Shown here: piece by piece, positions 1 through 37,394 of the stretch
How the letters are laid out: every line of letters starts with the position of its first letter
Position numbering within the stretch: position 1 is the stretch's first letter
NCBI GenBank assembly: GCA_963691815.1
Contig: OY829661.1
Location: 5,201,226 to 5,265,225 of the forward strand
Direction: 5' to 3'
DNA from: Echiichthys vipera
Lineage: Eukaryota; Chordata; Actinopteri; Perciformes; Trachinidae
Length of the DNA: 64,000 bases
Translations under genes and position numbers: made by a program
Notes under the pieces: generated by a model
The model's database searches: none
What the model was told of the DNA's origin: nothing
Seen by the model: the letters and a program-made list of their open reading frames with translations, nothing else

Positions 1-300
1 CTTGGTGGCGTTTAGAATCAGGTGATTAGCTGCACACCAGTTGACAAAGGAGTCCACAACACCCCTGTATTCCTCCTCCTTTCCCTCACTGACACAGCCA
101 ACAATTGCAGAATCGTCAGCAAACTTCTGCAGGTGGCAGGACTCAGAGAGGAACTGAAAGTCTGAGGTGTACAGGGTGAACAGAAATGGGGAAAGAACAG
201 TTCCCTGTGGAGCTCCAGTGCTGCTGACCACAGTGTCAGACACTCCGTCCTGCAGTCTGACATACTGTGGTCGACCCATCAAGTAATCCGTAAGGATTAT
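1..300 (-). mobile_element. LINE reverse transcriptase fragment (L2/CR1-like)
   Basis: Read on the - strand, this stretch encodes an open piece of a non-LTR retrotransposon reverse transcriptase. It contains the block GAPQGTVLSPFLF followed by the catalytic FADD motif (112-123), then a segment with VDSFVNWC and HLILN, the usual order in the palm domain of fish L2/CR1-type LINEs. The piece is cut by the left window edge, and upstream homology fades near 300, so it is a fragment or a 5'-truncated copy. The exact clade is not determined. Confidence 0.8.
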
Positions 301-960
301 TGATTGGTGCTATATTACAAAAACTGCTTTGCAACTGTTTTGTATTTGTTGTACTCTTTTCATTAATTAAGTTACTACCTCTCATTTTGTTATGAATGGA
401 TTTCTCTCTTTTTTTGCATCGTATAAGATTAGTCATATGTTTAACTGTCAGGTAAACATATTGGCCAATCTCAGGACCTAAAATAATAATGGTTTGGCTG
501 GTTCATACTGGTCTTTAGACCTGACATGGTGAAACAGAACTGCATAGCTCTGTGTTTAGTTTAATTTAGCTAACCGCTGATAGACAGAATAAAAAGATCA
601 AATATTTTTTTTTGTAATTTTTGATTGGACCAACTTTCTTTATAATTTTGCTGAACAGGGAACATGGGGAAATCGAGCACATGTACCAAAGAAAGGCTCA
701 GTAAAGTTAAAAAAAATGAAAATCCCAAAATGGTTGTACCAGTTTTGACATTTCTGTCTGTAAGAAAGACATCAAAGTGAATTGTATTCAGTCTGATGAG
801 CTGAACTACAAAGCAGGCAACACAAATTTTTTTTAGGTTGAAATAAAAACTTTCTTATCTTAAGATTTTTTTTGTGTCTCACATGTAAACTAAGGACTAA
901 ACTGAGCCTGTGCAGAGTGCATGAGATGATTTTTTAACTTCCTGATTAGAGAAATTAAAA
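301..960. other. AT-rich intergenic sequence, nothing recognised
   Basis: No coding potential, inverted repeat or known repeat was recognised here. It contains several T and A homopolymer runs. Confidence 0.5.
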
Positions 961-961
961 G

Positions 962-1300
962 TGTTACAACCAAGCCCCCCACCACAGCATGTATGTTTAG
1001 ATCATATCTCCATGACAACACTGAGGGTGGGGGTATTTTTTTGTACCAGGCTATTTTTTATTTTGTTGGATGTTGAAGTTTATGAATAATTAGGGGCGTG
1101 GCCTCTGGCAGCTTATGTGAGCTAATGTGAGCTAACGTGGCTAATTCTGTGAAATCAGCCAGACAGACGTATCTCCCTCCCCCCAGCGTCACATACGTGC
1201 CCTTTTTATGGGCATGGGAAATGAGGAGGAGTCAAAGTCTGACAAGATGGCGGCTCCTGTAGGCGAGGACGATTGGATCAAGTTGAGAGAATGGACTGCG
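962..1300 (-). repeat. Dispersed repeat family R1, copy 1 (internally deleted)
   Basis: This matches, in reverse orientation, the copies at about 37950-38375 and 43825-44345. Shared blocks include the segment around 'ttgatccaatcgt', 'gactttgactcc', 'cctaattattcataaact' and 'tgttgtcatggagatatga'. It lacks a block of roughly 200 bp that the other two copies carry between the 'ctaaacatac' segment and the outer end. It lies just upstream of the mbd2 promoter. It is probably a non-autonomous transposable element of undetermined class. Confidence 0.7.
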
Positions 1301-1577
1301 GTGTAGAGGCTACTTCCAACTGATCTGTGTTACAACCATCCCAGGTCTCCCCTACTCTGTTTATTTGGGCTATCTATTTATGCTATAAATTATCAGTTAA
1401 CTTTTTCTATATTGGTTGATTAATGTAATATTTTGACTGAACTAGGCTATTTATATTATTGTTATCTTCTCATAGCCTCTCATAATGTATAGGCCTATCT
1501 AATTTGTGAGGTTAGAACCACTACCGAGTCATCCATCTGTCAGAATAGACGATCTCTGAGAGCGCGCGTGTAGCCTA

Positions 1578-1580
<3 letters not shown>

Positions 1581-1614
<34 letters not shown>
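1581..1614. repeat. (GT)17 microsatellite
   Basis: Pure dinucleotide run at the upstream edge of the CpG-rich mbd2 5' region. Confidence 0.95.
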
Positions 1615-1616
<2 letters not shown>

Positions 1617-2003
1617 GTGTGTAAGTGTGTGTGCGATATCGCAGACGTCACAGCCTGCCGTTGGTCCAGTTCAGATCAGATCAGACGGGCGGTTGGTCCT
1701 CTACGGAGGTAAACTGAACTCAATCCGGACCCGTAGGCAGGTTAACCCGGGACATCCCAGCTCACACTCTGAACCGGGATACTATATTGATTTGGACTTA
1801 ACCCGCATTAAACAGCGTAAACAGCTGGGGCGGAGGGAGGGAGGGAGAGCCGCCGATAACGTAACGACCGTGACGTCGGCCCGGGCTGCTGCTCCCTCCG
1901 CTGGGTCTACAAGCACCACGTTTGCCCGGAGGGTCCTAACCGGCGTTCACCGAGCGATCGATTGGTCCGATCGGAGCCTGATCGTGGGGTAAATAGGTGA
2001 GCG

Positions 2004-26774
<24,771 letters not shown>

Positions 26775-26805
26775 AGACAGACAGGTAAAGCACAAAAACT
26801 GTTAT

Positions 26806-27117
26806 TATTCACTAGAAAAGTACAGAACTACTGAACTACAAAAGTACAGGACTACAAAAGTACTGAACTACAAAGGTACAGAACTACTGAACTACAAAAG
26901 TACAGAACTACAAAAGTACTGAACTACAACAGTACTGAACTACAAAGGTACAGAACTACTGAACTACAACAGTGCTGAACTACAACAGTGCTGAACTACA
27001 ACAGTACTGAACTACAACAGTACTGAACTACAAAGGTACAGAACTACTGAACTGCAACAGTGCTGAACTACAACAGTACTGAACTACAAAGGTACAGAAC
27101 TACTGAACTGCTTAAAG
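26806..27117. repeat. 'gaactacaa(a/c)agtact' minisatellite
   Basis: Variable 15-24 bp units built from ACTGAACTACAACAGT and ACAGAACT fill about 300 bp directly after mbd2 exon 6. Confidence 0.9.
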
Positions 27118-27137
27118 GAGCAGTACTTGAAACACTG

Positions 27138-27143
27138 AATAAA
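27138..27143 (+). terminator. mbd2: Possible proximal poly(A) signal of mbd2
   Basis: AATAAA 364 bp after the stop. If the donor at 26785 is not used, the message could end near 27160 with the minisatellite inside its 3' UTR. Confidence 0.3.
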
Positions 27144-27589
27144 TGTGGGCCAGGATTGCCTCCACACGGCTCTCACAGCCAGTCTCCTAACATATGAAAT
27201 AACAATGTTGTTTCACAGCTACATGCACTAACATGCACTAACATGCACTAACATGCACAGGCAGCTGGACTGACCAACTAAAGAACACTCAGATTCCAAC
27301 ACACGCAGAGGGAGAGGGACTTCATTAATTCATTCTTCTCCATGCCATTACTCCATTGTATCTGCACATAGAAAAGAACTGTTTGTATTAATGTTCTATA
27401 TGTTGAGTACAGCCAATTAAATACAGAACTACTAAATGAGTCACTTAGTAATACTTAAGTATTACTACAAAGATTTGACCGACAGGATCTGAATGACCGG
27501 GCTGCAGTTTAAAAGCAAAGAAAGTTACAGAACAAAGCTTTAAATGTCTCGAACGATGCAGAAGCAGAACCAGAACCAATCTGCTCTGT

Positions 27590-27875
<286 letters not shown>

Positions 27876-28429
27876 AGACCTGTTGTGAATACTGATGCGC
27901 GGCATCTGATTGAAACTCAGCCATGCAGCAGACTTTGTGTGTGTCTGTGTGTGAGTGATTGATGGGCTTTGGGCCTGTTGTAGGAATGTGTGTTAATGGT
28001 TAAAGTAATGTGTGTGTGTGTTATATTACAGTTTGTTTGGTCATTGGTTAGATTTCACTCTGCAGAGCCGTAAACAAAACCAAATTAAAAAACATTTACT
28101 TTGAGAAGTTCACACATCCATCCATCATCCTTCTGTTTCCCAGGTGTTTAGCCAGGTCCGAATCGCCGTGGCAACAGGGCCACACAAAAGACCAGAGACT
28201 TGCTTCCAGTCTGAAAAGATCAGAGGCTTTTCTAATTGGACAAAAGCTGCTCCAAGAACCAAACCACGTTTCTGACCAAAACATCGGAGCTAGGAGGGCT
28301 GAACAACTTTGCCAACCTTACAGTGTACTCACAAGAGAAAGCTGAAATTAGGGTGGGGTATCACAAATGTAGGTTCGTCCACTGCCTCGCACAGACTCCT
28401 CCAGCAACTGCAGCATGTCCTATTCATGG

Positions 28430-28945
28430 CAGCAGTGCGTTTACATGCACATCAGTAACCGAAAATGGCCTTTCCCAGGTTGAGGGAATAATCGCATTAT
28501 TGAAGTTCCCCTCGTATACATGAAAGGAGGTTGAATGGGTAAATGACGGAGTAACTCTTCTTCCGGTACAGTAGGTGGCGCTCCGCCATCATACAGCTGG
28601 ACTGAATACAGTTTTTTTTCCGGTTCACCTTTGTCAAAATCACAAGCGCGGGGAAACGACCGACTTTTGGACAGAAATTTAACAGAAACGGGTCTTCTTG
28701 GTAGTGATGCTAGTTGCCATGGTGAAGTCCTCCCTCAGTTTAAAGGTAACGCTCTGTTGTTGTTTTTTTCACCTTGTATTCGGCGCCGTTGCTTCCTGGT
28801 TGATTCTATGTCCGGGTCAAAAGGAGAGGAGGAGAGGAGTTCTAACCCACGGAGCATGCTCAGATGCAAAACCTGATAGTAACCCGTTAAGGCTGTTTAC
28901 ATGCACTAATAATCAGGGTACTGATGGAATTATCTAGGGCTGTCA
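28430..28945 (+). mobile_element. Dispersed repeat R3, copy 1
   Basis: Pairs with 51766-52190. Shared: 'gcgttta(c/g)atgcacat', 'attattgaagttcccc', 'tggacagaa', 'ggtcttcttggtagtgat'. A 'gtttacatgcac' motif recurs near both ends. Probably a non-autonomous transposon. Confidence 0.7.
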
Positions 28946-28949
28946 AACA

Positions 28950-29840
28950 GGGTATGAGAACTCCGGTTTTACCGAATATAATATTATATTGTCCCGCTCT
29001 GATTGCCTCTTAGTCCTCCTGAGGCTGCGTCCACACTACTTAGTTTCTTTGCCTGCCGTCCACAGTACTCCGATGTCTCTGAGCCCCTAAAACGGAGGCT
29101 TTTGGAAACACTGCTGGGCCCATTTTGACGCACACTTTCACGTCAGTCAGTTTTATCAGTGAGGTAGCCTGACATACCTTTAGTGATTTCATCCTTCTTG
29201 TGTGGTGCTCCTTTCTCATTGTCTTGGCTTCCTCCTGTGATGGATAATTCTCTTGGTACCGCTCTCTCTATGTGTCGCTGTATTTGCTTTGCAACATATC
29301 CCAGTCTGTTTCCCACCGCGGTTACCTCCTTACACTCGTGTTACTTTCAAGATCAGTTCCACCGCGTCGTCGGTCCAAACATATAAATCTGTGTTGTGTT
29401 TTCATTATTGCTGTTCTTCTTCTTAAGGATTTTTTTCTTTCCTTTATTGTACATCCAGCTTATTAATATGGGCACACACGCCCAGTGTCCGTGAATGGTC
29501 GTGTGATGTGTGTTTTCAGGCGTGTGCATACAGATAGAGATTATTTCTGGTACATAGCAAAAATGCTTGTGTGGATGGAGATTGTTTTTGTTTTGAAACA
29601 GTGTTTTAGAATGAATATACAGTACAGCCCCAGGCTCAAACTGACAAATAGGAGGTGTAATTGCTTCTCGTTGGAGCTCCTCCCCCCTCGTCGTCATATT
29701 CGCTGTCTGACATTTTAAGTTGAATGCAGGTCTCCAAGCCCTGATCCTCCAATGATAGCCTCATCTTAGGTTTATGTTTGTGTGCTGTTGTGCACCTGAA
29801 AGTATCTTACACTTGGAAGTCAGCAAAACCAATTTCATTA
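28950..29840. other. Intergenic or mbd2 intron 6, nothing recognised
   Basis: Short open frames here have no domain or splice support. Confidence 0.4.
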
Positions 29841-29844
29841 TGAT

Positions 29845-29990
29845 GCATGCCGATCCCAGCTGACATCGGGCGTGAGGTGGAGTCCACCTTGGACAGGACG
29901 CCAGTCTAACAAAGGTCACATAGAGACAAACAGAGACAGACAACCATTCACACCTACGGGTGATTTAGAGTCATCAATGAACCTAACACC
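29845..29990 (-). mobile_element. Partial SINE-like repeat (family H)
   Basis: Inverted 3' half of the element at 47068-47445: shares 'gatcccagctgacatcgg', 'ggacaggacgccagtct' and 'acaaccattcacacctac'. Confidence 0.7.
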
Positions 29991-30112
29991 TGGCTTTGTT
30001 TTATTCGTTCTGATTCTTTTTTTTTTAAATGTACATATTGAATCATAAATATTTATGGTAAATTCAGACTTATTAACAAAACTGAAACGTTTTATTATTT
30101 ACTATAAATGAA

Positions 30113-31798
30113 CAGTGTTGGGCACATTACTTTAAAAAAGTAATTACCGTATTTTCCACACTATAAGGCGCACCTTCAATGAATGTCTTATTTTGAAACT
30201 TTTTTCATATATAAGGCGCACCGCATTATAAGGCGCATAGAAAAGACGCTACAGTCGAGGCTGGGGTTACGTTAAGGACCGCCTATAAATTCATTGATGT
30301 TAAGTTTGCGTGCTAGCGCTGTTGCCTTCAGTCCAATAGTGATTGTACTGACACTTCTTGCTGCTCTCTGTTCAACAACCCACTGTTCGAGTTCGTCCTC
30401 CAACTGTAGCCATCTCGCTCTTAATAGGAGCCATTTTGGGCTCTTTACACAAACACACACATGGAAATGAAACGGCACGCTGCGCGCAGTCATATATCTC
30501 AACATGCACCGCGCGTTACTTCTTCTACGGGGGAAAATAGAGTCGGCGGCTGCTCATCGTAGTTGAAGACCTGTTGTGGCTCAATATTGGTCCATATATA
30601 AGGAGCACCGGATTATAAGGCGCACTGTCGGCTTTTGAGAAATGTGAAAGTTTTTAGGTGCAACTTATAGTGCGGAAAATACGGTAGTTACAGTTACTAG
30701 TTACTTCTCCCAAAAAGTAACTGAATTAGTTATTGAGTTACAAATTATAATAGTAACTGGTTTCTATGAAAAGTAACTGTTGCGTTACTTTTCAAGTACA
30801 TTTTTAAATGCTCAAATGTGTCAAAGAGTTTAGACCCCACCTCCTTCCCTCTTTAACAGAACTTAAAATACATGTGCATGTTGAATTATTTATGATAAAT
30901 CTAAATATTATAATGAAATGGACACTTATTCACAGAGACGGTGAACAGAAAACTAAACTATTTTAATGTTGCTGTGGGACAGAGTGAGACTAGTCTTCAA
31001 ATTTCATGTTTTATTCTAGATATTATAATAACTATGTTTATAAAGTGCATCAATACAAATAACACAATAAATGTTTTGGAACTTCTGATATTTATTATAT
31101 CAAGAGTGACAAAGCTGCACTGGAATTGCATTAAAATCGGACGTGCAGAAGCACGGACATTACAGCTCATAATGTGCATTTCAGGTATACATCCGTTCCT
31201 CTAATTTCATGTGAAGAAAAGTAATGGCTCTACTTCCAGTTCAAGAAGGCTACTTTGGGATCCCCTGTTCTCGTTATTCCTGTGGTTCCTCGTTGACTCA
31301 GGCCTCATCCACACGAAAAAACAGATCGTACAAAAACGATAGGGGTTTCCCCACCCCCGGTTCTTAGAAAGTTTTCTGTCCACACGGCCTCCGCTCAAGA
31401 AATATCTGCGTCCACACCAGAGAAACCGAGCCAAACTGCTGTAGTACACATGCCAGGCCTGTAGGTGGCTCTGTAACTCTCCCACTCAAATACATCAACA
31501 ACGGAGAAGCAGACACTTTTGTCGTTGTGTGTGCAACTGTGCATGCTTTTGATTTTGTGCCCCGCCGAACTCTACCTCTGATTGGCTTACCATGAAATGT
31601 TACCCTACCTCACCAATCGTCATCATTTATGCGGTTCCCCCCCCCCCCTCACCAAGGAAGAACAGAGATCTAGTTGGTTTGACAGCTTCAATTAGATAAT
31701 AATTAAAGTAACGCGCTGCATATTCTGGCAGAAACTGGGAAAAGTAATCGTTAGATTACTCATTACTGTAAAAAGTAACGCCGTTATTCCCATCACTG
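30113..31798 (+). mobile_element. hAT-type element with 8-bp target duplication, carrying a nested MITE
   Basis: Ends CAGTGTTGGG... and ...CCCATCACTG are the inverted termini of a very common fish hAT-derived element. Flanks are TAAATGAA (30105-30112) and TAAATGAC (31799-31806), a duplication with one mismatch. No transposase frame is present. A second copy at 60680-61336 lacks the nested insertion. Confidence 0.85.
30147..30684. mobile_element. 538-bp MITE nested in the hAT element (TA target)
   Basis: Inverted termini CCGTATTTTCC... and ...GGAAAATACGG, followed inward by 'actataaggcgcacc'-type repeats, flanked by TA on each side (30145-30146, 30685-30686). The copy at about 61300 shows the uninterrupted site 'aagtaattagtaacag' (inverted). 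The TA target suggests the Tc1/mariner group. Confidence 0.85.
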
Positions 31799-32044
31799 TA
31801 AATGACCTCTTGCGGCCCGTCTGCAGTTTCTTCACGACCCACCAGCGAGCCACGGCCAGCACTTTGGAATGACGGCTTTAGCGCCATCCTTTGGAAACAT
31901 TACACTTTCCTGAACACACCATAAGAATAGTTAAGTCAGTACCTAATTGTCAAATCCTACACACAATGTTCTATTTCCTGTTTCCTGTACAGTTTTGCTG
32001 TAGTGATAAACCTGTCATGATATATATCTGTTGTTATTAGAAGC

Positions 32045-32440
32045 TGCATGTGTGTGCATGCATGTGTGTGTTGTGTGTGTGTGTGTGTGGTCAGATGGAT
32101 GGTGTGTGTGTGTGTGTGTTCATGCATCTGTGTGTGGTCAGATGGATGGTGTGTGTGTCTGCTCTCGAATGTTTCCTCTAAAAGCCGACAGATAAGGAGG
32201 CGTTTTTTAAAGCACATTTGTTTTCTGTGGAGGGAGAATCATCCATTAATGCAGATTTATGCAGATTGGCTGGATAGAAGTCGTTTGGACGAAAAGAGCC
32301 GCTGAGAGTCGAGGAGTGATTACTAATAGCTTTTTATAGCTGGACCAGAGAGAGGGCAGCGACCAGACAGTGTTTGTGTGTGTGTGTGTACGTGGGTGGG
32401 TGTGTGTGTGTGTGTGTCTCCTGGGCTGCTTTCTAGCTGT
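32045..32440. other. GT-rich flanks around a possible conserved non-coding block
   Basis: Short GT runs at 32045-32158 and 32370-32418 bracket about 200 bp of non-repetitive sequence (32160-32350) with GATA and AT-rich homeobox-like motifs ('agataagg', 'ccattaatgcag'). Conservation is only suspected. Confidence 0.25.
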
Positions 32441-32954
32441 TGAAACAACCATTTTAAATCTTAGCAGAAACCTCAGACTGTTCAGTTTGTTTTCTGCTGC
32501 TGTGACTCTTGTTGCTGCTTCTTGCTAATTTATTTATGTTGGTTTTATGGCTGAATTGGTTATTTTTCTCCTCTTCAAATCTTCATGTTATGCTCTTTCT
32601 TGGAAACATGGTACAATAGGCAGCCGTCACACACCAGTGCTGCATCTACGCTGCAGAAAGAAAACAAGCTGGGGAAACGAGTCTAATGCCATTCGTTTGT
32701 TGAGAAGTTTTCAAATTCAGTTGTAGAAGCGTTCAGACCCTTTACTCAAGTAGCAGTATCACAGTGGTGAATAAATTACTTCAGTACTCGTAAAAGTCCT
32801 GCTTTTACAAGGCATAAACAAACATTGTTGACATTTGATGAGGATCCATTTCATTTGGTTATTTTAGAATTGTAACCAAGACACGCAGTGAGTGGTGCAT
32901 TTAACAGTTCAAAAATGATCTCAGGTGGACAAAATAAAAATCTTCAATCCTCAC

Positions 32955-33300
32955 TAAGTTAATTTGATATCTGGATAACGATATATATCACTATATAGCA
33001 TGTTTTCTTGTAATTCAATAAATAAATAGTGATAATGTTCTGTGTAATCAAGACAAATGAAAAGTATTTTCTCATTTTTTTAAGAACTTCAGTGTAAAAA
33101 GAACAAAACGTGCAAGGATCAGAATGGAAAGCGCTGTCGAATTGAAGTAAAAGTTGCCATAACGCAATAAAAACAATACAGACAAATACATATGACATTT
33201 TTATATTGTTTTGACTATATATTGTCATATCACTTCTACATGACTTCAAACAAAACGTTCCACAGTGTTTCCTGTAATTTATCGGCCAGCATATTTGCTG
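32955..33300 (-). mobile_element. MITE-like element related to 4375-4562
   Basis: The inverted core ('tgcaaggatcagaatgg', 'aacttcagtg') matches 4506-4555, with AT-rich ends containing 'cgatatatatcactata'. Uninterrupted here. Confidence 0.5.
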
Positions 33301-33309
33301 ATACTAATA

Positions 33310-33365
33310 TACAGTACCAGTCAAAAGCTTGGACACACTTTCTCATTCACTTGAATGGTACTGTA
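33310..33365. mobile_element. 56-bp Tc1-like micro-element
   Basis: TACAGTACCA at the left and TGGTACTGTA at the right are exact inverted ends including flanking TA. Between them is 'gtcaaaagcttggacacac', typical of Tc1-type termini. Almost the whole interior is missing. Confidence 0.7.
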
Positions 33366-33419
33366 TGTGAAAAGACAAAATCAAGTCATGATCAAGTATC
33401 TCAACATTGCACGTAAGTA

Positions 33420-34900
33420 GATGTACTACTACTCAGATTTGACTGGCACACAATAACCCAATCAGGGCCTGGAACCCGCCCACTCGTCATGTCTCGTCAT
33501 GTCTCCTAATTTTTAGTGCTGTCAGCAGCACGGCTTTAGGACTGGCAGTGTTGGTTGGTTGGTTCATAGTGATGTGTCCTTCTGTGTTAAGGCTTCGAAG
33601 CGTGTCGAGTAATCAAGGAAGATTTTTGAGAAGTGCGTACCGAAGATTGTGTCAGTGACATATATGGTGACGACCGAAGCCTTGCGAGCTGGCCGTACCA
33701 CGTGACTGATTCGGAAACGGTTCGCAGGTTCGCCGTGCGATTCGAAATATAACGGGGTAACGAGACACAACGTATATCCCAACTCGTATAGACTCACTGT
33801 TACTTTTCTCTGTACCGAAGCTTCATCTGTGCCCTGTGAAAGGGTGATTTCTAAAGCAGGTGAAATCCTCTCAAAAAAAGAAACCGCCAGAAGCCCAGCA
33901 CTGTGGATAAAATGTCCCTTCTAACTGAGGCACATTCACGTAACAAACCTTTCCCCAATTTGTGACAACTTTCCCCTCTGTCCCTGCCATCATTCAGAAA
34001 AAAACCCCACTACATTACTGGCGTTATCATTTAATCACAATTCAATCCAAAGCTTCACACACCAAAGCCATGGTGTCATTCTAATCACTCCTGAGTCTGT
34101 TCTACATGTATTGTCCACTTGATGGCACAGTAGAGCAAATGAAGCACCGTGGAGCTTCGGCCCATGATTGAACCAACATGACTATCGGTCCACCACTTAA
34201 ATTTTGAAACAACTACTGGTTGTATGGCCGTGACACTTTGTTCAGACATTAAAGGTCCCCAGAGAATAAATCCCTCTGATTTCAGTGACTTTTCTAGACA
34301 GATATAGCGCCATCATCAGGTCAGGATTTTTGTTTCACTGATACTTTTTGTGCTAATTAGCAAATGTAACACACTCAACAAAGATGGTGAAAATTAAATT
34401 TTCTAAACTTTAGCATGTTAGCTGGCTAACAGTGGAATTTTGCTGGCAAATACAACTTTACCAGAGCCATATGTTAGAGCTGTAAGCCCAGCTGTAAACT
34501 GTATTTCCGTTATTGTTTAGGGGAGTTTCTTATTTTAATATAACACATAATTAAGACATAATAATGGGTTTGCTGTATGGTGCCCCCCGTGACATTCTGT
34601 GGTTAAATACCTGAATACGAGCGCTAAAGAAAAAAGATAAATAACAGGCTCAGTTCTAAAGCCTCCACCTTCCCCACCAATCTTCTGATTTATATGTTTA
34701 GGTCACACACAGGGATCTTCTCACCTGACTCTCTTCTTCTCATCCCTTCTTTGACTGTGGACTACAAGGAAGAAAGATTTCACCTAATGTTGCACTGTTC
34801 CTTTAAATGTGCAGACTGATGTTTTTATCTGATCGAGACTAAAGATTCACACTGCTGACTGAGAAAAGACTGCGACCATTTGATACGGACACACACACAC
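33420..34900. other. Mostly anonymous sequence with repeat fragments
   Basis: 33570-33840 carries 'aaggcttcgaagcg' and 'accgaagcttcatc', perhaps worn hAT ends. 34300-34440 has 'agcgccatcatcaggtca', a common fish repeat segment. No gene seen. Confidence 0.35.
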
Positions 34901-35055
34901 TAGCCTGTGTGTGTGTGTGATTATTAGCTGTGTATCTTGTAATTTCCAGAGGAGCTGATTCAGACTCCTGCAGCATTTTTCAGTTGCTGGTAATTAGAGG
35001 ATGTTGAGACAGAGAATTATCTACTTCAAAGTCATTCACAAGGCTGATAACTGCT

Positions 35056-35225
<170 letters not shown>

Positions 35226-35774
35226 AGTCAGCTGAATTGCCTCGATTAAGCAGCAGATTATCAGGATTTTCTAATTATTAGGGAGTAATTAAGACTGAGC
35301 TGAGGATTATCAGACTGAAACATGGTAATGCTGAAACACTGAAGGAGGAACTCATTCAGACACAGTAAAACAATGTAACACGAAAGCAGTGAAACAAAGA
35401 GTTTTCAGTCTGTTTGATGGATTAAGCAACATCTGCATTCTCCAAGTGGAAGACTGAGGGATTCACAGTGGAAAGCATGAGATAATCAAAATGTTAACAC
35501 AGAAGGGATTCAAATCGCACAATGAAATATTCAAAACTGAAAGAAGGGATTCTAAGTGAGCGGGACTAAAATGGCACAATAACGGATTCAGAATGGAAAG
35601 GAGGCATTCAATAAGGTACTGAAAATGGTGACAAATGGGAAGGACTTAAAGGTAGAGAATGTAGAATCTTTATAAAAGATTGAGCGGTACAGAATGAAAG
35701 CATTGCTTTAGCATAAAAAAAATATATTTAGTCTGTATTAATATTTTAAAACATTTTGACAGGTTTGACAATGA

Positions 35775-35860
35775 CTTTCTGTCCCGTGCTGTTTCCATTG
35801 TAGCAGCCAATAGCGTTGGGCTTTGCAGGTTGCCAGGTTTGTCTGTTTTGAGTTGAGAGC
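35775..35860. repeat. Dispersed repeat R6, copy 2
   Basis: See the pair at 3150-3260; shared 'agccaatagcgttgggc' and 'ggttgccagg'. Confidence 0.5.
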
Positions 35861-36224
35861 TAGCTAATGGATTCCACAGCACTCACAGAAAGACTTTATC
35901 TGAAGACTAACGTTAAATACTGTTGTCAAAAATAATTGATTAGTCTAAACGAGTGGTTCCCCTGTTTGATTCATCACTGACATGGAGCAGGCTGATCACT
36001 GACACACTCTACAACAAACCTGGCAACCCGACTGCTGGAGTTATTTTTTGTTGTTGCAACTACGATCTTGAGACACTAGCTAGCTGTGTTCTGCTCATTC
36101 TCCAGATTCAACCTTTAAGGACGGAATAAAAACGGCGCAATGCAATAATAAGATTGGAAGAAAGAAAACACCCAAACACACTCAGTCCTGCAAGGGGAAA
36201 ATCTATTTTTTAAAACACACAGGC

Positions 36225-36370
36225 TCAGAATACACACAAACAGGACCTATAGCCTCAACATGCATTAAATGGAGAGATGTCAGAGCCAAGGGGCTGCCTC
36301 ACGATGATGCGCCCAGAGCAGTTGGGGGTTTGGTGCCTTGCTCAAGAGCACCGTGGCAGTGCTCAGGGGC
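36225..36370 (-). mobile_element. SINE family E, partial copy 3
   Basis: The - strand reads 'gcactgccacggtgctct' then 'gccttgagcaaggcaccaaa'-like blocks, as in 20790-21065 and 23000-23345. Confidence 0.6.
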
Positions 36371-36470
36371 CGGTTGCACCAACAGGGATTACTTAAGCTA
36401 AGTCGGTTGTAACTTGGTTAAGTCTGATCTGATCCTTACACCGGTTGCACCATCTTGGCTTAAAGGGAAA
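36370..36470. repeat. Harbinger-like terminus fragment
   Basis: Reads 'ggggccggttgcaccaacag' and repeats 'ccggttgcacca' inside, a terminus I associate with fish Harbinger elements. Confidence 0.4.
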
Positions 36471-36479
36471 TTCGGCGTC

Positions 36480-36745
36480 TCTAACAGCCGAATGTGGGTA
36501 ACGTTGATATGTCTTTTTTACCACTAATCCTGCTCAAAATAACAGCAAACCTCTGCAGTAGCAGGAGAAGAGTCCCTACACAGAAAACAAAGCAGCAACA
36601 ATGTAGTTAGTGAACTCAGAGTTTATTAAAGAGTGTTTTAAAGACTTATCTACTGTCCCCTGTACCAGCTCCTCACATAGTAAAGTCCATTCATGTGGAT
36701 TACCAAAGTCAATCCCAAAGGAAGGAGCCCATTGGTGCTTTGTTT
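36480..36745 (+). repeat. Dispersed repeat R2, copy 2
   Basis: Pairs with 26085-26440; ends where the first copy also loses similarity. Confidence 0.75.
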
Positions 36746-37394
36746 TCTGTGTGGGGACTCTTTTCATGCTGCTGATCCGAAAAATATAAATATGAACCTG
36801 AAAACTAGCATTTCTTCTTACTAAGACAGGGTGCAAATCTTAGACCTAGTCAGGAGCAGGCGTAACAGGAGCCTTGATAACAGTACACAACACGAGAACC
36901 ACACAAAGGGGTTCAAAATAGTTCAATAATGGATTTAAAATAGCTCTATAGGAGATTCAAAAGTCATATGACATAAGAAATATTCAAAATGAAAAAAAGC
37001 AGATGTGGAACATGGCAAAAGAGGAGGGATTCAAATGACACAATAATGGATTATAAATGTCGAGACAGTATTAAGGTATTCAAATGGAAAGGAGGGACTA
37101 AAATGGAGGGATCCATGATGGCACAATAAAAATGTGAGAACCAGTTGATAACATCTCCATGGACTGCTGGAAAACAGGACTTCCCAGTAGTCTGGAGAAC
37201 TCACTGTTTTTATGTCATTCTGACATAAAACTGGCATTTGCTCAGAATATGGAAGTCAGAATGTACTGTGCAGCTGAGCGGAAAACGGGGAGGTGCAGCA
37301 TAAGGAGTAAGGAGAAAATGATAATACTTGATATATTTTCTGCTGTCCTGCAATGTGAGAGTGTTTTATGCATAATTAAAATGTTTTCTGTGCA

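Noticed and set aside
1585..1992. 135-residue frame upstream of mbd2 that might supply an N-terminus
   Set aside because: It begins in a GT repeat, ends at a stop before mbd2 and is in another frame; the sequence lacks the RG-rich character of MBD2a.
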